This document shows positions 8,745 to 17,269 of a stretch of DNA of 64,000 nucleotides, piece by piece. A model generated the notes under the pieces. That model was not told the DNA's origin, ran no database searches, and saw only the letters and a list, made by a program, of their open reading frames with translations. Both the position numbers and the translations under genes were made by a program. This DNA comes from Streptomyces sp. MA5143a (lineage in GTDB: Bacteria; Actinomycetota; Actinomycetes; Streptomycetales; Streptomycetaceae). Each line of letters opens with the position of its first letter. Position 1 is the first letter of the stretch. The stretch lies in the NCBI RefSeq assembly GCF_900290235.1, contig NZ_OLMK01000036.1, positions 1 to 64,000 on the forward strand, written 5' to 3'.

Positions 8745-9872
8745 TCATGACGCGACGGTCAGCAGGTCCCGCTGATCCTCCGGCAGTTCCACCCGATCCG
8801 CGTACAGCAGCGCCTGCCCCGGCTCGAAGACCAGCGCCACCTCGCCCGCCAGGCCCCCGTTGCCGCTCAGCACCTGGACCACCTGGTCGCCGAGGCGGAC
8901 GTCGTACTCGTAGCGGGAGCCGACGTAGGAGCTGGTGATGACCTCGGTGGTGAGGCGGTTGACGCCCGCCGGGGGCTCGGCGGACGCCACCACCTCCAGG
9001 CGCTCGGGGCGGACCGCCACCGTGACCGACTCGCCGACCCCGACCCGGCGTTCGCTGTCGACCCGCACCACCTCGCCGCTCGCGTCGAGGCGTACGCCGT
9101 GCCGGGTGCCGTCCAGTCCGACCACCTTGCCGGTGAGGAAGTTGCAGCGGCCGACGAAGGCCGCCACCGCCGGGGCGGCGGGCTGCTCGTAGATCTCGTG
9201 CGGCGTGCCGACCTGGATCATGTTGCCGCCCTCCATCACGGCGATTCGGTCGCTCAGCGCGAGGGCCTCGTCCTGGTCGTGCGTCACGTACACCGTCGTG
9301 ATGCCCAGTTCCTCCTGGAGCCGCTTCAGCCAGGCGCGGGCCTGCTCGCGCAGCTTCGCGTCCAGGTTGGACAGCGGCTCGTCGAGGAGCAGGACCGTCG
9401 GCGAGTACACCAACGCCCGTGCCAGCGCGACCCGTTGCTGCTGACCGCCGGAGAGCTGGTGCGGGTAGCGGCCCGCCAGCGCGGCCAGCCCCACCTTGTC
9501 CAGCGCGTCGTGGATGAGGGTCTTCTGCCTGTCCTTGGGCACCTTGCGGATGTTCAGCGGCAGCGCGAGGTTCTTCGCGATGGTCATGTGCGGCCACAGC
9601 GCGTACGACTGGAAGACCATGCCGAGGTTGCGCTCCTCGGGCGGGAGGAAGACACCGGCCGACGCGTCCACGAAGGTCCTGCCGCCCACCGCGATCGAGC
9701 CCTGCGTCGGCTGCTCCAGACCCGCGATGCAGTTCAGCGTCGTGGACTTGCCGCAGCCGCTCGCGCCGAGCAGCGTGAAGAACTCGCCGTCCCTGATGGT
9801 GAAGGTGACGTCACGCAGGACGGAGTTGTCGCCGAACGTCTTCGCCAGGTTCTTGACGGTCACCTCAGGCAT
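8745..9872 (-). CDS. ABC transporter ATPase, Fbp/AEP-type importer
   Basis: A 375-residue ATPase that powers import through the permease encoded just upstream. Walker A GASGCGKST is at residues 36-44, the signature LSGGQ at 140-144, Walker B LLLDE at 161-165, and the switch His follows in VTHDQDEA. The C-terminal ~100 residues form a TOBE domain, typical of the CUT1/Fe3+/polyamine/2-aminoethylphosphonate branch. The ATG overlaps the end of the permease gene by 8 nt, so translation is coupled. The substrate cannot be read from the ATPase; ferric iron, 2-aminoethylphosphonate or an organic acid are possible. Confidence 0.85.
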   Translation of the reverse strand: MPEVTVKNLAKTFGDNSVLRDVTFTIRDGEFFTLLGASGCGKSTTLNCIAGLEQPTQGSIAVGGRTFVDASAGVFLPPEERNLGMVFQSYALWPHMTIAKNLALPLNIRKVPKDRQKTLIHDALDKVGLAALAGRYPHQLSGGQQQRVALARALVYSPTVLLLDEPLSNLDAKLREQARAWLKRLQEELGITTVYVTHDQDEALALSDRIAVMEGGNMIQVGTPHEIYEQPAAPAVAAFVGRCNFLTGKVVGLDGTRHGVRLDASGEVVRVDSERRVGVGESVTVAVRPERLEVVASAEPPAGVNRLTTEVITSSYVGSRYEYDVRLGDQVVQVLSGNGGLAGEVALVFEPGQALLYADRVELPEDQRDLLTVAS

Positions 9873-11682
9873 GGTGCTTTCCCTTCATAAGCAGTCCCGC
9901 CAGGGCGACGAAGACAGCGGTGATGCCGATCTGGAGGGTCGCCAGCGCGGCGACGGACCCGGCCCTGCCCTGCGTCCACAGGCTGAGCATGGTGGTGCCG
10001 AGGATGTTGTTGTCGGCCGAGCTGAGGAAGACGGCCGGGGAGTACTCCTTGAGCATGATCACGAAGGTGAGCACGAGGGCTCCGGCGAACGCCGGGGTGA
10101 TCAACGCCCGCAGGACCCGGAAGAACGTCATCAGCCAGTCGGCGCCCGAGACGCGGGCCGCGTTGTCCAGCTCCCCGCCGATCTGCATGATCGCGGGGGC
10201 GACCGACCCGAACGCGCTGGGCAGGGCCCGCATGCCGAAGGCGATGATGACGGCGTAGACCGTGCCCTGGAGGACGGACCCCATGCCGAACGGGGCGAGC
10301 GCGAACGCCCAGAAGAAGCCGATACCGATGATGATGCCGGGCAGCGACTGCGGGATGAGCGCCAGGTACTCCACCGCACGGCCGAAGCGGAACGTGGAGC
10401 GCCGGGCCACCATCACCGCGCACACGGCGAGCGCGGACACGACCACCGAGCCGACACCGGCCACGATCAGGCTGTTCCACAGCGACTGCACATAGTTGTC
10501 GGAGTCGAGGACCAGCTCGTAGTTCTTCGTCGTCACCGTCCGCAGCGGCGACTGGAGCGGTGTGAAGACCAGGGTGAAGGACCGCATCACCAGGCCCGCG
10601 ATCGGGATCAGGGCGCCGACGACGACGTACAGCCAGATGAACGCGATGCTCACCCACTTCAGCCAGCCCAGGTCCAGCTTGCGCGGGCGGGTGACCTTGC
10701 CGCGTACGGAGACGAACCGGGCCGCGTCCTTCAGCAGCTTCGCCTGCACGGCGACCAGGCTCAGGGTGACGACGAGGATGACCGTGGAGGCGGCGCCCAG
10801 CATCGTGTAGTCGGGATCCACCGACTGAAGTCCGTTGTGGTACAGGAACGTCGAGAACACGTCGATGTCGACGGGCTGCCCGTACAGCAGCGGCACGCTC
10901 AGCGTCTCGATGGAGACGGAGAAGACGAGGATCGCGCTGTAGACGACCGGGGGCCGCAGCAGCGGCACGATCACCTGGGCGAGGATCCGGAAGGGGCCCG
11001 CCCCGCACACCTGGGCCGCCGATTCGAGCGACGCGTCCGACTGGCGCAGCGCGTTGGCGCAGAACACGTACGCGATCGGCGCGAGCGCCACGGCCTCGGT
11101 GAGCGCCATGCCGGGGATCGAGTACAGGTTCCAGGGCACACTGCCGAGGAGCTGCTGCACCTTGACGCTGACGAACCCGGCGGGGCCGTACATGATGATC
11201 CAGCCGAAGCCCAGGATCAGCGACGAGATGAAGAACGGCCACTGCATGGCGAGGGCGACCAGCCGCCCTCCGGGCAGCTTGGTCCGGACGACCACGATGG
11301 CCATCGGGATGGCGATGGCGAGGCTCAGGACCGTGGTGAGTGACGCGAACAGCAGGGTGTTCAGGGCGACTTCACCGAAGCCGGCCTTGGTGAAGAGGTC
11401 GGTGTAGCCGCTGAGGGTGAAGGCGCCGCCCGCCTCGTAGAGCGGGCGGTTGCGGATGCTCTGGTAGAGGGTCGGGACGATCGGGGCCAGCACCAGGACG
11501 GCGAGGAACGCCAGGACCGCGTACTGGACCACCGTGTCCCGCCCGACGCCGAGCGGGCGCCGGTAGCGCGGCGGTGCGAACGACTCCGCGGGTGACGCCC
11601 CGCCCGGTGTCCCGGGCGCTTTCGGCATCCCCGGTGTGCCGGGCGGCTGGGGTGCCCCGGGCGGCTGGGTGAGGGTTGACAT
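9865..11682 (-). CDS. ABC transporter permease, two fused MetI-type domains
   Basis: A 605-residue membrane protein with a Pro/Gly-rich cytoplasmic N-terminus (about 45 residues) and two tandem BPD-type permease halves of about six helices each. This duplicated architecture is known from FbpB-like iron and aminoethylphosphonate importers. EAA-like loops are seen in each half (for example DASLESAAQVCGAG and GELDNAARVSGAD). GGAG lies about 9 nt before ATG 11682. It is 32 bp downstream of the binding-protein gene and overlaps the ATPase gene, so the three form one operon. Confidence 0.85.
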   Translation of the reverse strand: MSTLTQPPGAPQPPGTPGMPKAPGTPGGASPAESFAPPRYRRPLGVGRDTVVQYAVLAFLAVLVLAPIVPTLYQSIRNRPLYEAGGAFTLSGYTDLFTKAGFGEVALNTLLFASLTTVLSLAIAIPMAIVVVRTKLPGGRLVALAMQWPFFISSLILGFGWIIMYGPAGFVSVKVQQLLGSVPWNLYSIPGMALTEAVALAPIAYVFCANALRQSDASLESAAQVCGAGPFRILAQVIVPLLRPPVVYSAILVFSVSIETLSVPLLYGQPVDIDVFSTFLYHNGLQSVDPDYTMLGAASTVILVVTLSLVAVQAKLLKDAARFVSVRGKVTRPRKLDLGWLKWVSIAFIWLYVVVGALIPIAGLVMRSFTLVFTPLQSPLRTVTTKNYELVLDSDNYVQSLWNSLIVAGVGSVVVSALAVCAVMVARRSTFRFGRAVEYLALIPQSLPGIIIGIGFFWAFALAPFGMGSVLQGTVYAVIIAFGMRALPSAFGSVAPAIMQIGGELDNAARVSGADWLMTFFRVLRALITPAFAGALVLTFVIMLKEYSPAVFLSSADNNILGTTMLSLWTQGRAGSVAALATLQIGITAVFVALAGLLMKGKHHA

Positions 11683-11714
11683 CTGCTCTGACTCCGATCG
11701 TCCCTGACCCGCGC

Positions 11715-12917
11715 CTACTTGCGCAGTCCGTCGAAGCGATCCAGCCAGGCCGCGGCGTCGTCCTTGGCGACCTGCTCGTACTTGACGTGGATGATGTTGT
11801 CCTCGCCGACCGCGTCGACGACCTCCTGGTAGGTGTGCAGGCCCTCGCCCTTCACGCCCTCGCGGTACGAGGCGAGACCGCCCTCGGCGACCGCGCGCTG
11901 ACCCTCGTCGGAGAGCGCGAAGTCCAGGAAGAGCTTCGAGGTCGCCGGGTGCGGGGCCTCGGCGGCGATGCCGATGCCGCGCGGCAGCACGACCGTGCCG
12001 TCCTTCGGGAAGACGATCTTCACCAGGCCGGCGCTGTCCTCGACCACCGGGTACGCGGGGGAGGCGCTGATCAGGAAGCCGGCCGAGTACTCACCGGAGA
12101 CGATCTTCTCCAGCTGGGTGCCGGAGGAGGTCTCCGGGCGGCTCAGCGGGAGGATCCGCTTCAGGTCGTCCCATGCCTCCGGGTTGCCCTCGGTGAGCGC
12201 CCGCGTCACCGTGAAGCCGAACGAGCCCTCCGGGTCACGGACCGTCACCTTGTTCTTGAACGTGTCCTCGTCGCCCGTGACGATGTCCGCGAAGTCCGTC
12301 AGCGTCGTCGGCGGCTTCTCCATCAGCGAGGTGTTGTACGCGATGGTCATCGGGTCCTGCGACATCGAGTACACGCTCGGCAGCAGCTGCGCGCTGTCAC
12401 CCAGCTCCTTCAGCTCCGGCGACGTGTACTCCAGCACGGTGTTCTTGCGGGCCGAGAAGTCCGCCCACGCGGTCGCCGCGCTGGAGATCAGCACGTCCGC
12501 CGGGGACGAACCGGCCGCGTTCTCGGAGAGCGTCTTCTGGAACAGCTCGTCGCTGTCCAGCTCGTTGACGGAGACGGTCTTGATGAAGCCGTACTTCTTC
12601 TTGAAGTCCCGGACGATCGGCGCCATGTTCTCGTCGCCGAGGTTCGAGTAGACGGTGAGCTTGCCGCCCTCCTTCTCCGCCGCCTCGACCAGGTCGGCGT
12701 AGTCGGCCGGGTAGTAGTCCGGCACCTTGCCCGCGGAGATCTTGTTCACGGCGACCTTCGGCGCGTCGCTCTCCCCGCCCCCGCAGGCGCCGAGGGTGCC
12801 GAGCGCGAGGGTCGCCGCGACCGCGGCCGCCAAGGGGCGCCGGACGGGACGCCGATACGTGACGGCCGTGCCGGTGACGGCGGTGTGTCCGGTACCGAAG
12901 TGGCTGGATCTGGCCAT
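11715..12917 (-). CDS. Extracellular solute-binding lipoprotein of Fbp/AEP-type ABC importer
   Basis: A 400-residue substrate-binding protein. After a basic N-terminus and hydrophobic core, the lipobox LGAC places the lipidated cysteine at residue 45, anchoring it to the outer face of the membrane. The mature domain resembles iron/thiamine/2-aminoethylphosphonate binding proteins: KLTVYSNLGDENMAPIVRDFKKKYGF, ADVLISSAATAWADF and AYNTSLMEKPPTTLTDF. The start is ATG 12917 with AGGAGGAGAACC upstream. It is the first gene of the importer operon. Its position just downstream of the aromatic operon and IclR gene allows a link to uptake of that substrate, but this is only context. Confidence 0.82.
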   Translation of the reverse strand: MARSSHFGTGHTAVTGTAVTYRRPVRRPLAAAVAATLALGTLGACGGGESDAPKVAVNKISAGKVPDYYPADYADLVEAAEKEGGKLTVYSNLGDENMAPIVRDFKKKYGFIKTVSVNELDSDELFQKTLSENAAGSSPADVLISSAATAWADFSARKNTVLEYTSPELKELGDSAQLLPSVYSMSQDPMTIAYNTSLMEKPPTTLTDFADIVTGDEDTFKNKVTVRDPEGSFGFTVTRALTEGNPEAWDDLKRILPLSRPETSSGTQLEKIVSGEYSAGFLISASPAYPVVEDSAGLVKIVFPKDGTVVLPRGIGIAAEAPHPATSKLFLDFALSDEGQRAVAEGGLASYREGVKGEGLHTYQEVVDAVGEDNIIHVKYEQVAKDDAAAWLDRFDGLRK

Positions 12918-13140
12918 GGTTCTCCTCCTGGCGCGTGCCTGCTGGCAGCTGTTGCCGGGAGGTTAGGGACCCAGGTCAGGCCGGTAAATCCTTCACCGGC
13001 CAGAGCTCGTACTGCTCGTATTGGTCGTTGTGTACGTGACGCGAGTCACCATCGCTGACCAGGCACGAATGGCTGAGAACAGCACCTCCGTAGGGGGTGT
13101 TGTGAAAGTCCCGCACAGCACCCACGGCGCCCGGCACGCT

Positions 13141-13164
13141 CCCCCAAGCTCCTCGAGCAGGGGG
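13141..13164. terminator. Hairpin (REP-like/terminator) after the IclR gene
   Basis: A compact hairpin with CCCCC/GGGGG outer arms and GCTC/GAGC inner arms lies just downstream of the IclR stop. Similar CTCGAG-loop hairpins recur between genes in Streptomyces. It probably ends the aromatic operon. Confidence 0.45.
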
Positions 13165-13181
13165 TATCCCCACTCGCCTTC

Positions 13182-13967
13182 TCACCCGGCGACGACGGCC
13201 ATCCGGTCGCTGATCTCCCGTGCCGTGGACAGGACCTTCTGGGCGATCTCTCCCTCGGCCTCCGGGTAGATCCGGGAGGCGAGGGCGGCGACGCTCACCG
13301 CCGCGACCACCTGCTTGTTCTCGTCCCGGATCGGCGCGGCGAGGCCCACCACATCGGGGTCCAGTTCGCCGCGGGTGACGGAGTAGCCGAGGCGGCGAAT
13401 GCGGGCGAGGCGTTCCACCAGAGCGTCGACGTCGGTGAGGGTGGCCGGGGTGAAGCGGCGCAGTTCGGCGTGCTCCAGCAGGCGGCGGGCCTCGTCGTCG
13501 GGGCTCCAGGCGAGCAGGACGAGGGCGGAGGCGCCGGCGTTGATCGGCAGGGCGCTGCCACGCTCGTAGGAGATGCGTACCGCGCGGGTGCTCTCCGCGC
13601 GGTCCACGCACACCACCAGGTCCCCGGCCCGGCGGGTCAGCAGCACGGTTTCGTGCACGTCCTCGGCGAGCGCCTCCATCGACGGCACGGCGATCTCGGA
13701 GAGGCCGTAGCTGCGGCGGGCCAGCCGGGCGATCTCCAGCACGCGCAGGCCGAGCCGGAAGCCGCCGCCGGGGGCTTCTTCGAGGTAGCGCCCGGCCACC
13801 AGGCTCTGGAGGTAGCGGTAGGCGGTGGAGCGGGCGACGCCGAGCCGCTCGGCCACGGCGGTTCCGGAGACGACGAGCTGGGTGTCGTCGAACATGGTCA
13901 GGATGTCGAGTGCCCGGTCGGCGGTGGAGTTGCGGTCGCGGTAGCTGGGGGACGTGTTTCCTGACAT
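13182..13967 (-). CDS. IclR-family transcriptional regulator
   Basis: A 261-residue regulator. The N-terminal winged helix-turn-helix (ADRALDILTMFDD, GTAVAERLGVARSTAYRYLQSLVAGRYLEE) is followed by an IclR effector domain with GSALPINAGASALVLLAW, RRLGYSVTRGELDPDVVGLAAPIRDE and VAAVSVAAL. ATG 13967 is preferred because the helix-turn-helix begins soon after; an in-frame ATG at 14009 would add only a short tail. It is the last gene of the aromatic operon, 65 bp after the FAH-type hydrolase. IclR proteins commonly sense aromatic acids and control the adjacent catabolic genes, so control of this operon, and perhaps of the divergent MFS operon, is likely. Confidence 0.88.
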   Translation of the reverse strand: MSGNTSPSYRDRNSTADRALDILTMFDDTQLVVSGTAVAERLGVARSTAYRYLQSLVAGRYLEEAPGGGFRLGLRVLEIARLARRSYGLSEIAVPSMEALAEDVHETVLLTRRAGDLVVCVDRAESTRAVRISYERGSALPINAGASALVLLAWSPDDEARRLLEHAELRRFTPATLTDVDALVERLARIRRLGYSVTRGELDPDVVGLAAPIRDENKQVVAAVSVAALASRIYPEAEGEIAQKVLSTAREISDRMAVVAG

Positions 13968-14032
13968 GCGAGACACTGTAGCGGGTGGGCGCGGCCCGGT
14001 GGAGGCCACGCCCGGCTGCCCGCCCGCCCGGT

Positions 14033-14875
14033 CTACAGCTGGTCCTTGACGACGGTGTTGCGCAGTTCCCCGATGCCTTCCAGGGTGGTGACGAGTTCCT
14101 GTCCGGGGCGCAGGAAGACTTTGGGGTCGCGGCCGGCGCCGACGCCGCCCGGGGTGCCGGTGAGGATCAGGTCGCCGGGCAGCAGCGTGATGATGGTGCT
14201 GATGTAGGTGATGGTGTCGGCCACGTCGAAGAGCAGGTCGGCGGTGTTGGACTTCTGCATGGTGTGGCCGTCGACGCTGCAGGAGATGTCCAAGCCGGAG
14301 GCACCGGGCGGGAGTTCGTCGGGGGTGACGAGGGAGGGGCCGATCGGGGTGGTGGCCTCGAACGTCTTACCGGAGAGGAACTCGCGGGTGCGGTGCTGCC
14401 AGTCGCGGACGGTGACGTCGTTGGTGACCGTGTAGCCGGCGACGTGCTGAAGGGCTTTCTCGCGCGGCACGTGGCGGCCGCGGTGTCCGATGACGACCGC
14501 CAGCTCGGCCTCCCAGTCGAGGTCTTCGCTGACCGGTGGCATGTGGATGTGGTCATGGGCGCCGATGAGGGAGCCGTCGTACTTGGCGAAGAGGGTGGGG
14601 TGGGCGGGGGTGGGGCGGCCCATCTCCTTGATGTGGCCGGCGTAGTTGAGGCCCAGGCAGATGATCTTGTTGGGGTGGGGGACAAGCGGGGCGAGTGACG
14701 CCTCGGCCACGGGTAGGCGCTCGCCGTCGGCGGAGGCCGCCCGTTCTTGCCAGTTGTCGCCGGCGGACAGCAGTGCGCCGACGTCGGAGAAGGGCAACAG
14801 GACGAGTTCGTCGCCTTTCTGGCGGGCGGCGGCGGTCTGGGTGCCGTCGGCGATACGGACGGTGCTGAGTCTCAT
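14033..14875 (-). CDS. Fumarylacetoacetate hydrolase family protein
   Basis: A 280-residue FAH-fold hydrolase or decarboxylase, probably acting on the ring-cleavage product of the aromatic pathway. Conserved features are NKIICLGLNYAGHIKEMG, the metal-binding DWEAELAVVIG, GYTVTNDVTVRDWQ, and LLPGDLILTGTPGGVGAGRDP near the C-terminus. ATG 14875 overlaps the stop of the FAD monooxygenase gene (ATGA), so the two are translationally coupled. Whether it hydrolyses a C-C bond (acylpyruvase), hydrates a dienoate or decarboxylates an oxo-acid cannot be decided from sequence alone. Confidence 0.85.
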   Translation of the reverse strand: MRLSTVRIADGTQTAAARQKGDELVLLPFSDVGALLSAGDNWQERAASADGERLPVAEASLAPLVPHPNKIICLGLNYAGHIKEMGRPTPAHPTLFAKYDGSLIGAHDHIHMPPVSEDLDWEAELAVVIGHRGRHVPREKALQHVAGYTVTNDVTVRDWQHRTREFLSGKTFEATTPIGPSLVTPDELPPGASGLDISCSVDGHTMQKSNTADLLFDVADTITYISTIITLLPGDLILTGTPGGVGAGRDPKVFLRPGQELVTTLEGIGELRNTVVKDQL

Positions 14876-16548
14876 CGGGGTACTCCTGGGGAGGCGTGTT
14901 GGATCTCGGCGTCGGCGTCGGCGTCGGCAGGGACGGTGGCCGTGAGGGGGCGGGCGGCGCAGCGCCGCAGCTCCGTGCCGACGAGCCCGGCCCGGTCGGG
15001 GGTGAAGACGGCGGCCACCAGGCGGTCGGGGCGCACGAGGACGAAGGATCCGGTCAGCCTGGTGAGGAGGGCGTCGAGCCGGCCGTCGGCGTCGGCGATC
15101 CCCACTCGGCCGGCCCGGTCACGCGGGGCGCGGTCGTCCAGGAAGACGTCCACAGCGGTGGCGTCCGGGATGCCCGTCCGCCCTACGGCCGACCAGTCGG
15201 CGTCGGTCACGCCGATCCCGAGCAGGCTCCACCCGGCGCCGAGGACGTCGTCCAGCCGCGTGAGGCGATGATCCTGCTCGCGCAGCACCCGCGGCTGCGG
15301 CAGCATGGTGCCGACCAGCTCACGGCCCGGACCCTCCGTACGGACGACGGCTCCCGCCCGTACGCGGGTGTCGGGGCGGTAGCGCATCTCGGTGAGGTAG
15401 CGCCGTCCCGGCGGCGTGCGCATGGCCGTACGTACCAGCAGGTCCCGCAGCAGGGCACGGGGGCGGCTGGTGGTCATGACGATCCGTCCGAGCCGTACTG
15501 ACAGGTCGATCACCGCCCGGGCCTGGGGGCGCCGCTCGCTGTCGTAGGTGTCGAGCAGCGCGTCGTCGGCCCGGCCCGCCAGGACCTCGGCGATCTTCCA
15601 GCAGAGGTTGGCGGCGTCGCGGACACCGGAGTTGAGGCCCTGGCCGGCGAACGGCGGCATCATGTGCGCCGCGTCGCCGAGCAGGAAGCAGCGGCCGTCG
15701 CGCAGGCGGTCGGCCAGCAGCGCGTGGAAGCTGTAAGCGACCGCGCGCTCGACCTGCTCGGGGGTGATCTCCCGGTAGGGCTCCAGGAGTTCGCGCACCA
15801 ACGCGAACGGGGGATGGGCGCCCGCGTCGCACTCGCCGGGCTTGAGGCGGAACTCGTAGCGGCACCGGCCGTCCCGGCCCGGGACGATGACGACGGGCCG
15901 GTCGGGGTCGCCGTGGTGCATGCCGTAGCGCTGGTCGTGCGGGTCCTGGAGGGTGTCGGCCACCAGCCACACGTCAGGGAAGGTGCGCCCCCGCATGGGG
16001 ATGTCCAGCAGGTCGCGGACGGTGCTGCGGCCGCCGTCGCAGCCCAGGACGTACGAGACGTCCAACTCCTCGACCGGCCCGTCCTCTCCGCCCGTGCGCA
16101 GCGACACGCTCACCCGGTCGGGGTTCTGGGTGACGAGGGCTGTCAGCCGGGTGTCGAAGCGTACGTCGACGCAGGGCAAGCGGCACAGCTGTTCGCGCAG
16201 CACGCGTTCCAGGTCGGGCTGGGCGAAGGGGTTCTTGAACGGATGCCCGTGGCGCTGGTCGCCGGTGCCGCGAGCGTGGAAGAGCGTTCGTCCGCCGATG
16301 CCGAAGTACTTCGTTCCGGTGCCCGGCACCAGGATCGGGTACACGGCCTCGTCGAGGCCCCCGGCCGACTGCAGAGTGCGCAGGGACTCGTCGTCGAGGC
16401 TGATCGCCTTGGCGGCGTCGCTGGTCGTGGCGTTGCGTTCCACCAGCAGCACCCGTATGCCCCTGGAGCCCAGCAGATGGGCGGCCGTCAGCCCGGTCGG
16501 GCCTGCGCCGACGACCAGGACCGACGGCGGCGCGGATGTCGTAGGCAC
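14872..16548 (-). CDS. FAD-dependent aromatic monooxygenase (MhpA/PheA-type)
   Basis: A 558-residue class A flavoprotein hydroxylase that would add a ring hydroxyl group using NAD(P)H and oxygen. VVGAGPTGLTAAHLLGSRG is the N-terminal dinucleotide motif, YVLGCDGGRSTVRD the DG motif and LLGDAAHMMPPFAGQGLNSGVRDAANL the GD motif. The C-terminal ~150 residues fit the thioredoxin-like lid found in 3-(3-hydroxyphenyl)propionate and phenol hydroxylases. The start is GTG 16548, five bases after the VOC stop. It has no strong ribosome binding site of its own, so coupling to the VOC gene is likely. The substrate is presumably a phenolic acid or phenol. Confidence 0.85.
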   Translation of the reverse strand: MPTTSAPPSVLVVGAGPTGLTAAHLLGSRGIRVLLVERNATTSDAAKAISLDDESLRTLQSAGGLDEAVYPILVPGTGTKYFGIGGRTLFHARGTGDQRHGHPFKNPFAQPDLERVLREQLCRLPCVDVRFDTRLTALVTQNPDRVSVSLRTGGEDGPVEELDVSYVLGCDGGRSTVRDLLDIPMRGRTFPDVWLVADTLQDPHDQRYGMHHGDPDRPVVIVPGRDGRCRYEFRLKPGECDAGAHPPFALVRELLEPYREITPEQVERAVAYSFHALLADRLRDGRCFLLGDAAHMMPPFAGQGLNSGVRDAANLCWKIAEVLAGRADDALLDTYDSERRPQARAVIDLSVRLGRIVMTTSRPRALLRDLLVRTAMRTPPGRRYLTEMRYRPDTRVRAGAVVRTEGPGRELVGTMLPQPRVLREQDHRLTRLDDVLGAGWSLLGIGVTDADWSAVGRTGIPDATAVDVFLDDRAPRDRAGRVGIADADGRLDALLTRLTGSFVLVRPDRLVAAVFTPDRAGLVGTELRRCAARPLTATVPADADADAEIQHASPGVPR

Positions 16549-16553
16549 GGCGG

Positions 16554-17048
16554 TTACTGGACCGGCTGGTAGGCCGGGCCGCCCTCGGTCAGCAGCCGCT
16601 CGACCTCGGCCATGATCTCCTCGGGGGACAGGTCCAGATCCAGGCTCTTGCGGAACGGCTGGCGCACGTCACGCTCCAGGCGGAGGTAAACCTCGTTGCG
16701 GTTGCCCTCGGGGTCGAAGAAGTAGATGCCGATCGCGTTGCCGTGGGTGACTTCCTGCTGGACCTCGATGCCCTCGGCGCGGAACCGGCGGTGGAAGTCG
16801 ATGATCGACTCCAGGGAGTCCACGCGCCACGACACCTGGTGGGTGAGCTTGGCGCCCGCAGGGGCGGTGCGGCCCTGCTGGAGGACGAACTCGTGGTGCT
16901 CCTCCTCGGGACGCGCGGAGAAGAACACGATGCCCTGCTCCGGGTCCTCATCGGTGACGGTCAGACCCAGGACGCGGGAGTAGAAGTCGCGCATCTTCTC
17001 CAGGTCGTCGACCCAGAAGCCGGTGTGGCCGAGTCCAGTGATCGCCAT
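16554..17048 (-). CDS. VOC-family extradiol-type dioxygenase
   Basis: A 164-residue vicinal-oxygen-chelate protein. Candidate metal ligands are His in LGHTGFWV, His in LTHQVSW and Glu in NRNEVYLR, the usual H-H-E pattern of ring-cleaving extradiol dioxygenases. HHEFVLQQG and FFDPEGN are also typical. It is shorter than two-domain catechol 2,3-dioxygenases (about 300 residues) and so is a one-domain type plus a helical C-terminal tail. As first gene of an operon with a hydroxylase and an FAH-type hydrolase, it most likely opens the dihydroxylated ring. A glyoxalase-like or other VOC activity remains possible. Confidence 0.78.
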   Translation of the reverse strand: MAITGLGHTGFWVDDLEKMRDFYSRVLGLTVTDEDPEQGIVFFSARPEEEHHEFVLQQGRTAPAGAKLTHQVSWRVDSLESIIDFHRRFRAEGIEVQQEVTHGNAIGIYFFDPEGNRNEVYLRLERDVRQPFRKSLDLDLSPEEIMAEVERLLTEGGPAYQPVQ

Positions 17049-17269
17049 GCGTGTCTCCTATTGCAGGACTGCTGTTCTGTTTAATAGGACGCTAGATCGC
17101 TGACTGGGTCGACGTCAACGGTGGATCTCGGTGAGTCGGACCTCTTGACTGGACAAGCGCTGGGGGTGCAACGTCCTGTATGACGGTACAAGCGTCCGAG
17201 TATGCGGGACATCGGTCGAGCTCTGTCGGGCCACCGGGAACCGCTCAAGCCGCTACTGGAGACACCCTC
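17049..17269. promoter_or_regulatory. Divergent promoter region, aromatic operon / MFS-aldehyde operon
   Basis: A 221-bp divergent region. TTGACT near 17147 could be a -35 hexamer for the rightward operon. CAGGAC near 17064 and GTCCTG near 17173 are reverse complements and could be half-sites for the IclR protein, but this is weak. Confidence 0.35.
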
